Assembly (NCBI RefSeq): GCF_030124175.1 | Contig: NZ_JASKMT010000006.1 | Span: 62,001-126,000, forward strand | Source: Streptomyces sp. 549 | GTDB taxonomy: Bacteria; Actinomycetota; Actinomycetes; Streptomycetales; Streptomycetaceae | Direction of reading: 5' to 3' | DNA: 64,000 bases | In this document: one piece after another, positions 34,152-43,403 of the stretch | Position numbering within the stretch: position 1 is the stretch's first letter | Layout of the letters: the number at the start of each line of letters is the position of its first letter | Translations under genes and position numbers: made by a program | Notes under the pieces: generated by a model | Databases searched by the model: none | Told to the model about the DNA's origin: nothing | The model's input: the letters and a program-made list of their open reading frames with translations, nothing else

Positions 34152-34855
34152 TGCGGCGGTCCCGCCACCGGGGGTTCGAGCTTGACGCCGACGCCGCGCA
34201 GCGTGTGCAGGTAGCGCGGGCGGGCCGCGGTCTCGCCGAGCTTGCGCCGCAGCCAGGACAGGTGCACGTCGATGGTCTGGTCGTCTCCGTAGGACTGCTG
34301 CCACACCTGGGCGAGCAGTTCGCGGCGCGGCACCACCACACCGGGCCGCCCGGCGAGGAAGGCCAGCAGGTCGAACTCGCGGCGGGTCAGGTCCAGTGCG
34401 GTGCCGTCGAGCCGGGCCTGCCGGCGCAGCGGGTCCACCTCCAGGCCGCCGACCCGGAGCGTGGCGTCCTCCGGCGACGCGGTGCGCTCGCCGCCCCGGG
34501 ACCGGCGCAGCACCGCCGCCATCCGGGCGGACAGGTGCTCCACCGAGAAGGGCTTCACCAGGTAGTCGTCGGCGCCGGCGTTGAGCAGCCGCACGATCTC
34601 CGACTCGTCGTCCCGGGCGGTGGCGATGATGACCGGGACCTGGGTGATGCCGCGCAGCATCTTCAGGGCCTCGGCGCCGTCCAGGTCGGGCAGTCCCAGG
34701 TCGAGCACGACCACGTCGAAACCGATCTGGGAGACCTCGCGCAGTGCCTCCAGCGCCGTCCCGACACTGCGCACCGTGTGGGACGCCTCGGTGAGGTGGC
34801 GGATCAGCGCCGAGCGCACGAACTGGTCGTCCTCAACGACGAGCACACTTGCCAT
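34148..34855 (-). CDS. OmpR-family response regulator
   Basis: The 235-residue regulator has a receiver domain with the acidic pair in VVEDDQ, phosphoacceptor D52 (VVVLDLGLPDLDG), and the switch Thr and Lys (ATARDD, LVKPF). The C-terminal winged helix (about residues 135-228) includes RREFDLLAFLAGRPGVVVPRRELLAQVW and DVHLSWLRRKL. It is the first gene of a two-gene operon with the kinase, divergent from a small secreted-protein gene 32 bp away that it might regulate. Confidence 0.93.
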   Translation of the reverse strand: MASVLVVEDDQFVRSALIRHLTEASHTVRSVGTALEALREVSQIGFDVVVLDLGLPDLDGAEALKMLRGITQVPVIIATARDDESEIVRLLNAGADDYLVKPFSVEHLSARMAAVLRRSRGGERTASPEDATLRVGGLEVDPLRRQARLDGTALDLTRREFDLLAFLAGRPGVVVPRRELLAQVWQQSYGDDQTIDVHLSWLRRKLGETAARPRYLHTLRGVGVKLEPPVAGPPQ

Positions 34856-34887
34856 GCGCGGAACCGTACGCCATTAGGGTGAAGCCG

Positions 34888-35457
34888 ATGCAACGTCGAC
34901 TGGTTCACGCGGGCGCGTGGTTGTGCGCCACCTCGGTTGCCGCCGCGCTGTCCTGGTTCGGCGTGCACACCGTGATCTCCGGCACGGCCTACGACCCGCC
35001 CCGGGCGGTCACCCTGTCCCTGGACGGCGACGCGGAAACAGCCGAGCAGTCCTCCACCCGGCGTCCCAAGCCGGCGGATTCGCCCTCCCCTTCGGCGTCG
35101 GGGGCTTCGCCGTCGCCGTCACCGTCGGACTCCGCGTCGCCGTCGGCCGCGGGCAGCCCGAGCGCCCGGCCGTCCCGCACCCCGTCGGGCAGCGCGTCAC
35201 CGCCCGCACCCGGGAAGGGCGAGCAGCCGCCCACCGGGCAGGTGCGCAGCTACACCGCTGACGGCGGGCTGGTCGCGTTCGACCTGCGGGCCGACTCGGC
35301 GGCGCTGGTGTCGGCGACACCCGGCTCCGGATGGCAGGTCGAGGTGTGGCAGCAGGAGTTCTGGATTCGGGTGACCTTCAGCAAGGGCGACCGCGCCTCG
35401 TCGATCTTCTGCACCTGGCACGACGGCCCGCCACGCGTGCAGCTCGACGAGCGCTGA
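34888..35457 (+). CDS. Secreted or membrane-anchored protein with Ser/Pro linker
   Basis: The 189-residue protein begins with a signal-like segment, MQRRLVHAGAWLCATSVAAALSWFGVHTVI. An acidic region and a Ser/Pro-rich linker (residues about 60-120, SPSPSPSDSASPS-type repeats) follow, then a small C-terminal beta domain (QVRSYTADGGLVAFDLRADSAALVSATPGSGW...QVEVWQQEFWIRVTFSKG). Such linkers typically span the cell wall. The function is unknown. It is divergent from the response regulator gene, which makes it a plausible target or partner of that system. Confidence 0.8.
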   Translation: MQRRLVHAGAWLCATSVAAALSWFGVHTVISGTAYDPPRAVTLSLDGDAETAEQSSTRRPKPADSPSPSASGASPSPSPSDSASPSAAGSPSARPSRTPSGSASPPAPGKGEQPPTGQVRSYTADGGLVAFDLRADSAALVSATPGSGWQVEVWQQEFWIRVTFSKGDRASSIFCTWHDGPPRVQLDER

Positions 35458-35502
35458 ACCGCCCCGCGCCCGGGCGCGGATGGGCCCGCCGGGTCTTGCC
35501 GG

Positions 35503-36384
35503 TCAGCTGCGGCGGCGGTCGAAGACGCCTGCGGGTGGGGCCGGCGAGGCGGTGGCGGTGGCGTCGGTGACGACGCGGGCGCCACCGGTGAAGTCCGCCA
35601 GATCCCGGCCGTGCAGCAGCCGCCCCGGGTGCGGGTCGCCGGCCGCCCGCCGGGTGAGTTCGGTTGTCGGCAGCGGCCCGTCGGCGGCCAGCAGCACCGC
35701 GTTGCCGAAACGCTTGCCGCGCAGCACCGCCGGGTCCGAGGTCAGGCACAGCTCGGCGAAGGCGTCGCGCACGGTCGCGGTCTGGGCGCGCAGATGGGCC
35801 AGCGGCGGCCCGTCGGCCAGGTTCGCCGCGTACCAGCCGCCGGGCCGCAGCGTCCGCCGGACCTCGGTGAGGAACTCGGCCGTTCCCAGGTGCGCGGGGG
35901 TGCGGGCGCCCTGGAAGACGTCCGCCACCACCAGGTCGGCCCAGCCGTCGGCGACGCGGGCCAGCCCTGCCCGCGCGTCCGTGCCGCGCACCCGGATGCG
36001 CCAGCCGTCGGGCAGCGGCAGGTGCTCCCGCACGAAGGCGGTCAGCGCGGTGTCCATCTCGACGACCTGCTGGGTGGAGCGCGGGCGGGTCGCGGCGGTG
36101 TAGCGGGCCAGGGTCAGCGCGCCGCCGCCCAGGTGCAGCACCCGCACCGGGCGTCCGGGCGGCGCCAGCAGGTCGATGGCGTGGCCGATCCTGCGCTGAT
36201 AGGAGAAGTCGAGGTGCGCGGGGTCGGCGAGGTCCACGTGCGACTGCGGGGCGCCGTCGAGCAGCAGTTGCCACGCCTGCGGGCGGTCGGGGTCCGGCAG
36301 CAGCTCGGCCAGCCCGCCGCCGACCTGCTCGGCCGCCGCCTCGCGGCCCTGCCGGGCCGCGGCGGATCGTCGCTGTCTGCCCAT
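35503..36384 (-). CDS. Spermidine synthase-like methyltransferase-fold protein
   Basis: The 293-residue product has a Rossmann-like spermine/spermidine synthase fold: RVLHLGGGALTLARYTAAT (the usual GGG loop), VVEMDTALTAFVREHLPL (acidic ribose-binding residue), DGWADLVVADVFQGARTP and RTLRPGGWYAANLAD. In true polyamine synthases the DxxD catalytic segment is conserved. Here VADVFQG stands in for it, so the substrate is uncertain and bacterial 'fused SpeE-like' proteins without polyamine activity are the closest analogy. Its ATG is at 36384. Confidence 0.85.
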   Translation of the reverse strand: MGRQRRSAAARQGREAAAEQVGGGLAELLPDPDRPQAWQLLLDGAPQSHVDLADPAHLDFSYQRRIGHAIDLLAPPGRPVRVLHLGGGALTLARYTAATRPRSTQQVVEMDTALTAFVREHLPLPDGWRIRVRGTDARAGLARVADGWADLVVADVFQGARTPAHLGTAEFLTEVRRTLRPGGWYAANLADGPPLAHLRAQTATVRDAFAELCLTSDPAVLRGKRFGNAVLLAADGPLPTTELTRRAAGDPHPGRLLHGRDLADFTGGARVVTDATATASPAPPAGVFDRRRS

Positions 36385-36433
36385 GGCGGCCAGTATCCCC
36401 CGGCCGCGCGCCGGCGCGCCCGCCGGGGAGCGG

Positions 36434-36847
36434 CTACCAGCGGTCGAGCGCCTCGATGGTCCGGGCCGCCTCGCCGAGCGCGGCACGCAGCCGGGACGCG
36501 TCGGTGGCCGTCTCGTAGGTGCCGTCCGGCGGCACCACCCAGCCCGCGCCGGCCACCGGCGGCTCACCGGCGCTGCGGTCGGCGGGCCCGCTGGTCTGCG
36601 TGCAGGCGCTGCCGGGAAGGTCCCAGGCGGCGGCGGTGCCCGGCGGGACCAGGAAGCCGAGCGTGGCTCCGGCGTCGTCGTGCAGCACCGGGCCGACGCC
36701 GTCGCGCAGCCTGAGGATGTCGACCGCCTCCAGCCCCTGCCGCGCGGGCACGGTGACCAGGTCGCAGGGCTCGTCCGGCGGCACCGCACCGCGTCCGGCC
36801 CCGGGCCGGGTCGGGGCGGTGGTACGCAAGTCTCCGGTGTCAAGCAC
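36434..36847 (-). CDS. Hypothetical protein, possibly prim-pol N-domain-like
   Basis: From a GTG at 36847 (GAGGAG upstream) the product is 137 residues. The blocks CDLVTVPARQGLEAVDILR and LGFLVPPGTAAAWDLPGS resemble, by eye, the small Streptomyces proteins annotated as bifunctional DNA primase/polymerase N-terminal-like; the gene at 43921 belongs to the same group. The catalytic acidic residues of a primase are not evident, so activity is not claimed. It is divergent from the NsdA-like gene, and such pairing with TPR regulators is worth noting. Confidence 0.65.
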   Translation of the reverse strand: MLDTGDLRTTAPTRPGAGRGAVPPDEPCDLVTVPARQGLEAVDILRLRDGVGPVLHDDAGATLGFLVPPGTAAAWDLPGSACTQTSGPADRSAGEPPVAGAGWVVPPDGTYETATDASRLRAALGEAARTIEALDRW

Positions 36848-37018
36848 GGTGACCACTCCTCTGCGCTCGCTGATGCATGGTTCAACGTGCGGGAGCGTCA
36901 ACGGCTACGGCATCGGGCACCGCAAAGGATGGCGATTCATGGCGGATGCCGAATGGGATATCCGTTCTGTCGGCAAACCCTGTGTGGCGGACCCCTCACG
37001 GCGTGTACCTTCCCGGGC

Positions 37019-38428
37019 ATGGCGTCGTCACCTCCAGCGTCAGCCGCGACGCAGCGGCAGCCGAACCTGGCCTTCCGGCGACAGCGCGGCGGGCTCTCCC
37101 CCGGTGAGTTCGCCGCCGCCGTCCGCAGGGCGGCCCGGGAGATCGGGGAGCGGGTGTCCTGCGACGCCCGCTACGTCGGGCGGGTGGAGAGCGGGGAGAT
37201 CCGCTGCCCCAACTACGCCTACGAACGGGTGTTCCTGCACATGTTCCCGGGGCGGACCCTGTCCGACCTGGGCTTCGCCCCGCGGGCGTCGGTGCGCGGA
37301 AGGGCGGCGCGAATCCCGGGCGGAGGTGACGGCACCTCCACCGGGACGACCTCCTGCCCGGCGCACTCGGACCACGAGCGTGCCGGGCCCCACCCTGGAC
37401 ACGACGAGGAGAGCGACGTGCTGCGTCGCGCATTCATGGCCGGCGGCCCCGCCGCGCTGGCCGCCACCACCGCGGGCGCCGTGCTCTGCGGCCCCGGGGC
37501 CGCAAGCGCCCTTGCCGCCCCGGCCCGCGCCGGGGCGCCCGAGGCGGCAGCGGTCGAGGAGGCGGTGCGCCGCATCCGCCTGCTGGACGACCGGCACGGC
37601 GCGGACGGCCTCTACCGCCGCGCCGGCACCTGGCTCCGAGCCGCGTACGAACTGCTGGACTCCCGACCGCAACGCCAGACCGTGGCCGACCGGTTGCACG
37701 CCGGCGCGGGTGAACTCGCCATCTCCGTGGGCTGGCTGGCGCACGACTCAGGACGGCTGGAGGACGCCCGCTCGCACTACGGCGAGGCGCTGGCCACCTC
37801 ACGGGTGGCCGAAGACCCCGCCCTGGAGGCGCACGCCTTCTGCAACCTGGCCTTTCTCGCCCGGGACGCCGGGCGGCCCCGGGAGTGCGTGCGGGCCGCG
37901 CAGGCCGGCACGCAGGCTGCCCGGCGCCTCGGCTCGCACCGGCTGCTCTCGCTGCTGGCGCTGCGCGAGGCCGGCGGCTGGAGCCGGCTCGGCGACCGGG
38001 CCTCCTGCGCGGAGGCACTCGGCCGGGCGCGTGCCCTCTTCGCCCGCGGCCCGGTGGACGACGACCCGGAGTGGATGACGTTCTTCGGCGAGGCGGAGCT
38101 TTCCGGTCTGGAGGCGCAGTGCTGGGCGGCGCTGGGCGACTGGACACTCGCCACGCGCGGCGCGCGGCGCGCGGTCGCCCTGCAACCGCCGCACTTCGCC
38201 CGCAACACCGCCCTGTTCACCGCCCAGTTGGCCGGGGACCTGGCCGGTGCGGGCTCCCCGGACGAGGCGGCGACGCAGGCCGCCCGCGCCCTGGACCTGC
38301 TGGCGGACGTCCGGTCCTCCCGCGTCAGCACCATGCTCGCGGCCACCGCGCACCACCTCGCGCCCCACCGGGGTGACGCGGCGGTGGACTCGTTCCTGGA
38401 CCGGATGTCGGCCCGCCTCACAGCCTGA
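37019..38428 (+). CDS. NsdA-like TPR regulator
   Basis: The 469-residue protein has an N-terminal DNA-binding-like region (FRRQRGGLSPGEFAAAVRRAAREIGERVSCDARYVGRVESGEIRCPNYAYERV, about residues 17-70). Next come a His/Gly-rich linker and a Tat-like or membrane-proximal segment, DVLRRAFMAGGPAALAATTAGAVLCGPGAAS. A C-terminal array of TPR-type helices follows (HYGEALATSRVAEDPALEAHAFCNLAFLARDAGRP). The layout matches NsdA, a negative regulator of Streptomyces development and antibiotic production. Several paralogues exist per genome, so this one's target is unknown. The ATG at 37019 has only a weak ribosome site. Confidence 0.8.
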   Translation: MASSPPASAATQRQPNLAFRRQRGGLSPGEFAAAVRRAAREIGERVSCDARYVGRVESGEIRCPNYAYERVFLHMFPGRTLSDLGFAPRASVRGRAARIPGGGDGTSTGTTSCPAHSDHERAGPHPGHDEESDVLRRAFMAGGPAALAATTAGAVLCGPGAASALAAPARAGAPEAAAVEEAVRRIRLLDDRHGADGLYRRAGTWLRAAYELLDSRPQRQTVADRLHAGAGELAISVGWLAHDSGRLEDARSHYGEALATSRVAEDPALEAHAFCNLAFLARDAGRPRECVRAAQAGTQAARRLGSHRLLSLLALREAGGWSRLGDRASCAEALGRARALFARGPVDDDPEWMTFFGEAELSGLEAQCWAALGDWTLATRGARRAVALQPPHFARNTALFTAQLAGDLAGAGSPDEAATQAARALDLLADVRSSRVSTMLAATAHHLAPHRGDAAVDSFLDRMSARLTA

Positions 38429-38476
38429 CTGCACAACCCGGTGGGAGCCAGGAACCAGGGGCCGGCTGCCTCTGGT

Positions 38477-39085
38477 TCAGGCCCCGGCCTCCAGGTGGCC
38501 GACGTCGTTCCAGCGCTCGATGGCGGGCTCGCCGTACGCCCAGCCCAGCTCCGACAGCGAGGCGGGCGACAGCCGCAGCCGGGCGGCGAACTCCGGTTCA
38601 CGGCCGAGCCAGCGCGCACCGAGCACCCGCAGCATGTGGCCGTGGGCGAACAGCAGCACGTCGTGCTCGGCCGCCCGCGCCCAGGCGACGACCTCGTCCG
38701 CGCGGGCGGACAGCTCGGCCAGCGACTCCCCGCCGGGCACGCCGTCCCGCCAGATCACCCAGTCCGCCCCGGCCCGTTCCTTGATGTCGTCCGGGCTGAG
38801 CCCCTCGTAACCGCCGTAGTCCCGCTCCATGAGGGCGTCCCACGGCTGCGCCCGGCCGCCGCCGAACCCGGCCAGCTCGCAGGTCTCCGCCGCCCGCGAG
38901 AGCGGGCTGGTCCGCACCTCGGCGTCCGGCAGTCCGTTCCAGGGCGCGCGGTGCAGCCGCTCGCCCAGCTGCTTGGCCATGCGGCGGCCGTCGTCGAGCA
39001 GCGGCACGTCGGTCCGCCCGGTGTGTCGGCCCAGGCGGGACCAGGCCGTCTCGCCGTGGCGTACCAGCAGGATGCGCGCTGACAT
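38477..39085 (-). CDS. Histidine phosphatase-family protein (phosphoglycerate mutase-like)
   Basis: The 202-residue protein begins [27 protein letters not shown], with the catalytic His in RHGE. It also shows [18 protein letters not shown], the ERDYGGYEG acid-base region, and [18 protein letters not shown] with the second catalytic His. It is a phosphomonoesterase or broad phosphatase rather than a glycolytic mutase by length. GGAGAG precedes the ATG at 39085. It is divergent from the nuclease-helicase operon. Confidence 0.93.
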   Translation of the reverse strand: MSARILLVRHGETAWSRLGRHTGRTDVPLLDDGRRMAKQLGERLHRAPWNGLPDAEVRTSPLSRAAETCELAGFGGGRAQPWDALMERDYGGYEGLSPDDIKERAGADWVIWRDGVPGGESLAELSARADEVVAWARAAEHDVLLFAHGHMLRVLGARWLGREPEFAARLRLSPASLSELGWAYGEPAIERWNDVGHLEAGA

Positions 39086-39217
39086 GCGAAAGCTCTCCTC
39101 GCAGCGGGGGCAGGGTCTTTCCGCATCCATCATCGCGCACCGGCCGGGCGGGCGCCGGAGGCGGGGGACGGCGGGTGCGCTGGGCCGTTGTCGGTGCCGG
39201 ATGCCAGACTCTGCCGG

Positions 39218-40456
39218 GTGACGCACCACCCGCACCGCTCCCCCCGCAGCGACGCCGGGGCCGAGGCCCCCGACGGGCGGCGCACCGCCCTGCCCCGGCG
39301 GCTGGCCGCACTGCGCGGCGCCGGCCGCCCGGCCCGCCCGCTGGACGCGCGGGCCATCTCCGCGCTCGCCGCCAACCCCGGCTGCCGCCGCCGCGCCCTG
39401 CTGGACGGCGCCGGCGTCGACAAGGCCGCGCTCGCGCAGGCCCTCGGCGCTCCCGCGCCCTTCGGGCAGTCGCAGTTCGCGTTCGCCCGGGGCCACGCCT
39501 TCGAGTCCCGGCTGACGGCCGACAACGGCGCCGCTCTGGTCGCCCTGCTGCGGGAGCGCATGGGCGGTGACGTGCCCGAGCCGGAGGACGTCGCCGTCCC
39601 CGACCTGTCCGCCGACGGCCCTGCGGGCCGCGCCGAGCGCACCCGGCTCGCGCTGGCCGAGGCGGACCGCGCCGCCGCCGAGGGCCGGTGGACGCTGCTG
39701 GCCCACCCGATGCTGGAGCTGGACGTCGGCGGCTCCCCCGTCCACCTGGAGCCGGACGCGGTCACCGTGGCCCCCGACGGGCGCCGCACGGTGGTGGAGA
39801 TCAAGTCCTTCCCGATCCTGGACGGTTCCGCCGACCCGGCCAAGGTCGGTGCCGCCGCCCGGCAGGCGGCCGTCTACGCGCTGGCGCTCGCCCGGATGGG
39901 CGGTGCGGTGGACGAGCGGGCGCTGCTGGTGTGCCCGAAGGACTTCTCCAACCAGCCCACCGCCGCCGCCATGGACCTGCGCAGGCAGGTTGCCGCCGTG
40001 CGGCGGCAACTGGACCGGCTGACGCGGGTGGAGGAGATCGCCGGCGCCGTGCCCGACGGGGTCAGCTTCGACCCGGACCTGCCCGCGGGGGAGCTGGCCG
40101 CGGCCGTCGCGACGGTGCCCGCCGCGTACGACCCGCAGTGCCTGGCCGGCTGCGAACTCGCCTTCCACTGCCGCGGCCAGGCCAGGTCGGCCGGTGAGGT
40201 GACGACGCTGGGCCGCGGCGCACGCGGTGAGCTGGGCGGCCTCGCCACCGTCCGCAGCGCGCTGGACGCGGCCCGCGGCCTCGCGGGCGACCCGGCCGAC
40301 CCGGCGGTCACCGCCCTGCGGCGCGCGGCCCGCCTGCGGGCCGAAGCCCTCGCAGAGGCTCCGGGGCACGGCTGCGAGGCCGACGCCGGGGCCGGCGGGG
40401 TGCCCGGGGCGCGGGCGGCGGGCCCGGCGGTGCCCGAGGGGGCGGCATGGGGCTGA
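39218..40456 (+). CDS. RecB/Cas4-like PD-(D/E)XK nuclease with iron-sulfur-type cysteines
   Basis: The 412-residue protein (GTG at 39218; a TTG ten codons earlier is possible) has RecB-family motifs in order: RGHAFES (residues 91-97), D180 in LEPDAV, E194-x-K196 in VVEIKSF, and Q216-xxx-Y220 in RQAAVYAL. Cys56 near the N-terminus plus C308-x3-C312-x5-C318 form the split four-cysteine layout of iron-sulfur nucleases such as Cas4, AddB and Dna2. It should cut single-stranded DNA ends. It overlaps the next gene by 10 bases, starting a three-gene operon with an SF1 helicase. No cas1/cas2 is present. Confidence 0.88.
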   Translation: MTHHPHRSPRSDAGAEAPDGRRTALPRRLAALRGAGRPARPLDARAISALAANPGCRRRALLDGAGVDKAALAQALGAPAPFGQSQFAFARGHAFESRLTADNGAALVALLRERMGGDVPEPEDVAVPDLSADGPAGRAERTRLALAEADRAAAEGRWTLLAHPMLELDVGGSPVHLEPDAVTVAPDGRRTVVEIKSFPILDGSADPAKVGAAARQAAVYALALARMGGAVDERALLVCPKDFSNQPTAAAMDLRRQVAAVRRQLDRLTRVEEIAGAVPDGVSFDPDLPAGELAAAVATVPAAYDPQCLAGCELAFHCRGQARSAGEVTTLGRGARGELGGLATVRSALDAARGLAGDPADPAVTALRRAARLRAEALAEAPGHGCEADAGAGGVPGARAAGPAVPEGAAWG

Positions 40457-41952
40457 TCACCACACTGGCCCGGATGGAGGCCGTGGAGACGGGGGCGGTC
40501 ACGCCGCTCACCACCGTCCGGCACCGGCATCTGTCCGACCGGCCACTGGTCCTGGTACCGCTCACCACGGCCGGTGAGGCCGGTGCGCCGCTGGGCGCGC
40601 TGGTCGGCACCGACCGGGACGCGCCGCGCCTGCTGACCGTGCCGCAGCCCCGCGACCGGGACCTGCGGTTCGCCTTCCTCGCCGCGCTCGCCGAGGAGGT
40701 GCTGCCGCACGTCGAGGCCGTGCTGGCCGCGACCGAGGCGGTGCCGCCGAAGGACAAGGACGCCGAGCCCGTCGAGCTGTGCCTGGACGCACCCCAGCTG
40801 CTGGTGCCCAACCGCGGCGGGATGGAGTTCGTGCGGCTGCTCGGGCGGTCGATGCGGTTCCGCCGCACCGCCGAGGAGGACCCGCAGGCCGCCCATCCGG
40901 CGCCGCCCCGGGTGCCGCTGCTGGGCCGCTGGCTTAGCCACTTCGGGGAGCGGGCCCGGGTGCCCGGCTCCTCACTGCTGCTCGCCATGACGGACCTGCT
41001 CGGCCGCCACTGGGCCACCGGCCAGAGCAGCCTGGAGGACCAGCACCTCGGGGCGCTGCTGGCCTGGTTCCGGCACCCCGGCGACGGCGCCGCGGCGGCC
41101 CTGCGGGCTGAGACCGAGCGGGACGCCGCGGGTCTGCTGCGCACCCCGCCGGCCGGTCCCGCCACCGACCCGGCCTTCGACAACAAGCGGCTGGCGCCCG
41201 CCGTCCAGCGCTACGACGCCAAGCTGCCGGGCGCCGAGGAGGAGGTCGCCGCGCTTCTCGCGTCTCAGCTGCGTCCGACCTGGGACGCCGTCTGGGAGGG
41301 CCTCGACCTGCTGCGGGCCCTCCCGCCCGGCCGGCGGGTGCCGACGCGCTGGGAGAGCGACCGCTGGTCGTGCACCGCGCACCGGGACCGGCTGCTCGCC
41401 GGCGAGCCGCCGCAGCCCCGGCGGGACGACGCGGTGACGGCGGCCCGCAAGCTGGCCGCCAGGGAGCGCGACCAGGCCCGGCTGGCGGCCCACGAAGCGC
41501 TCGACGACCCGCTGGTGATGGCCGCCCGGCGGCTGGCCGGCGAGGCGTTCACCGGTGAGGTCGCGGAGGTCGAGATGGCCTGGTCCGAGGGCAGGCGCAG
41601 GATGCCGCGCCCGCTGGTGACGGTCCGCACCGACGACCTCCCGCAGCTGTCGGAGGGCTCCGCTGTGTTCCGGGCGCTGCCGGAGGGGCGGGCGCAGACG
41701 GGCGAGTTCGCCGTTTCCCCGGGACCTGGACTGATCACCGTGCGGCTGACCGGCGGCATGGGCCGCGGCAAGGAGCCCGCGCCGGGTTCCGTGCCAGGGC
41801 CGGGCGAGCGGGTCTGCTTCACGCTGTTCGAGCACGCCCCGCGCGGCGGACCCGACCTGCCGGAGCCGGAGCACACCCCGTGGACGCACGGCGGCCCGCC
41901 CGGTACCGACGGCGCCGCACCCGACCCGGTCACCGAGGAGGACCTGCTGTGA
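40447..41952 (+). CDS. Unknown protein encoded between the nuclease and the helicase
   Basis: The 501-residue protein has no family I recognise. The N-terminal region (about 20-110) includes [19 protein letters not shown] and [19 protein letters not shown]. The middle is helical ([34 protein letters not shown]). A C-terminal beta-rich part (about 370-460; [13 protein letters not shown]...[27 protein letters not shown]) may be the barrel domain that SMUBP2/Upf1-type helicases insert, supplied in trans. That is inference. It overlaps the nuclease by 10 bases and the helicase by 4 bases, so the three proteins are probably made in step. Confidence 0.85.
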   Translation: MGLITTLARMEAVETGAVTPLTTVRHRHLSDRPLVLVPLTTAGEAGAPLGALVGTDRDAPRLLTVPQPRDRDLRFAFLAALAEEVLPHVEAVLAATEAVPPKDKDAEPVELCLDAPQLLVPNRGGMEFVRLLGRSMRFRRTAEEDPQAAHPAPPRVPLLGRWLSHFGERARVPGSSLLLAMTDLLGRHWATGQSSLEDQHLGALLAWFRHPGDGAAAALRAETERDAAGLLRTPPAGPATDPAFDNKRLAPAVQRYDAKLPGAEEEVAALLASQLRPTWDAVWEGLDLLRALPPGRRVPTRWESDRWSCTAHRDRLLAGEPPQPRRDDAVTAARKLAARERDQARLAAHEALDDPLVMAARRLAGEAFTGEVAEVEMAWSEGRRRMPRPLVTVRTDDLPQLSEGSAVFRALPEGRAQTGEFAVSPGPGLITVRLTGGMGRGKEPAPGSVPGPGERVCFTLFEHAPRGGPDLPEPEHTPWTHGGPPGTDGAAPDPVTEEDLL

Positions 41953-43322
41953 GTACGTCCCCCATCGCCCCGGCCGCCACCGCTCCCGGGGACGCGGGCG
42001 GCCCGCCGGACGACCCCGGCGCGGCTGCCGCCGCCGCGACGGCGGCGATCCTCGCCGACACGCTGGCCGGCACGGGACGCGGCGTGGTGGTGGACTCCCC
42101 GCCGGGCGCCGGCAAGTCCACGCTGGTGGTGCGGGCGGCCCGGGAGATCGCCGCGACCGGGCGTGCGCTGATGGTGGTGGCGCAGACCAACGCGCAGGTG
42201 GACGACCTGGTGGAGCGGCTGGCCGAGGCCGATCCGCAGCTGCCCGTCGGACGGCTGCACAGCAGCGACTACACGCCGCCGCAGCCGCGCCCCGACCGGC
42301 ACCCGCAGGTGCGCATGGCGGCGCGGGCCGGTGATCTGGCGGGCCTGGACGTGGTGGTGTCGACGGCCGCGAAGTGGGCGCACGTGAAGGACGTCGAGCC
42401 GTGGCGGCACGCCATCGTGGACGAGGCGTACCAGATGCGGTCGGACGCGCTTCTGGCGGTGGCGCGGCTGTTCGAGCACGCGCTGTTCGTCGGCGACCCG
42501 GGCCAGCTCGACCCGTTCAGCCAGGTGGGCACCGAGCAGTGGGCGGGCCTGTCGCACGATCCGTCGGCGAGCGCGGTGGCGGCGCTGCTGGCCCACAACC
42601 CGGGGCTGCCCCAGCACCGGCTGCCGGTGTCCTGGCGGCTGCCGGCCTCCGCTGCGCCCCTGGTGTCGCAGGCGTTCTACCCGTTCACGCCGTTCCGCAG
42701 CGGGACGGGCCCCGGCGACCGTGCCATGGGGTTCGCCGAGCGGTCGGACGGCTCGGCGCCGGACCGGGTGCTGGACGAGGCGGCGTCCTCCGGGTGGGGC
42801 CTGCTGGAGCTGCCCGCGCGGCACACCCCGCGGACCGACCCGGAGGCGGTGGCCGCCGTCGCGCGCGTCGTGCGCCGGGCGCTGGACCGCCGGGGCAGCA
42901 CGCTCAGCGAGCGGACGCCCGATCCGGCGCCGCTGACCGCCGACCGGATCGCGGTGGGCACCGCACACCGGGACCAGGCCGCCGCGATCCGTGAGGCGCT
43001 GGCCGCGCTTGGCGTGACGGGCGTGACGGTGGACACCGCGAACCGCCTCCAGGGCCGTGAGTACGACCTGACGGTGGTGCTGCACCCGCTGTCGGGCCGG
43101 CCGGACGCCACCGCGTTCCACCTGGAGACGGGCCGGCTGTGCGTGCTGACCTCCCGGCACCGGCACGCCTGCGTGGTGGTCTGCCGGGCGGGGGTGCCCG
43201 AGCTGCTGGACGAGCACCCCTCGACGGAACCGGTGCAGCTGGGGGTGTCGGTGCGCTTCCCCGACGGGTGGGAGGCCCATCAGGCGGTCCTGGCCGAGCT
43301 GGCGCGGCACCGGGTCACCTGA
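41949..43322 (+). CDS. SF1 (Upf1/Dna2-like) DNA helicase
   Basis: The 457-residue protein from a GTG at 41949 has Walker A SPPGAGKST (residues 50-58) and motif Ia VVAQTNAQVDDLVERL. It also carries motif II VDEAY (157-161), motif III GDPGQLDP (182-189), RLPVSWRLP (IV-like), motif V DTANRLQGREYDLTVV and motif VI LTSRHRHACVVV. The QG-REYD motif is typical of SF1B helicases such as Dna2 and SMUBP2. The accessory 1B/1C domains appear absent. GGAGG and a 4-base overlap couple it to the preceding gene. Confidence 0.9.
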   Translation: MSTSPIAPAATAPGDAGGPPDDPGAAAAAATAAILADTLAGTGRGVVVDSPPGAGKSTLVVRAAREIAATGRALMVVAQTNAQVDDLVERLAEADPQLPVGRLHSSDYTPPQPRPDRHPQVRMAARAGDLAGLDVVVSTAAKWAHVKDVEPWRHAIVDEAYQMRSDALLAVARLFEHALFVGDPGQLDPFSQVGTEQWAGLSHDPSASAVAALLAHNPGLPQHRLPVSWRLPASAAPLVSQAFYPFTPFRSGTGPGDRAMGFAERSDGSAPDRVLDEAASSGWGLLELPARHTPRTDPEAVAAVARVVRRALDRRGSTLSERTPDPAPLTADRIAVGTAHRDQAAAIREALAALGVTGVTVDTANRLQGREYDLTVVLHPLSGRPDATAFHLETGRLCVLTSRHRHACVVVCRAGVPELLDEHPSTEPVQLGVSVRFPDGWEAHQAVLAELARHRVT

Positions 43323-43403
43323 GCGGTCCGGACGCTTTTCGAATGCGTCCGGACCGGCCGGGGGACAATGGTGAGTGGCCCCAACGACGACGGAGGTATC
43401 TCC

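Noticed and set aside
35503-36384. Firm annotation as spermidine synthase
   Set aside because: The fold matches, but the catalytic Asp motif is not clearly conserved, so only the fold is claimed.
39218-43322. CRISPR-associated origin for the Cas4-like nuclease
   Set aside because: No cas1, cas2 or repeat-spacer array is visible, and the helicase partner points to a Dna2-like rather than a Cas4 adaptation role.
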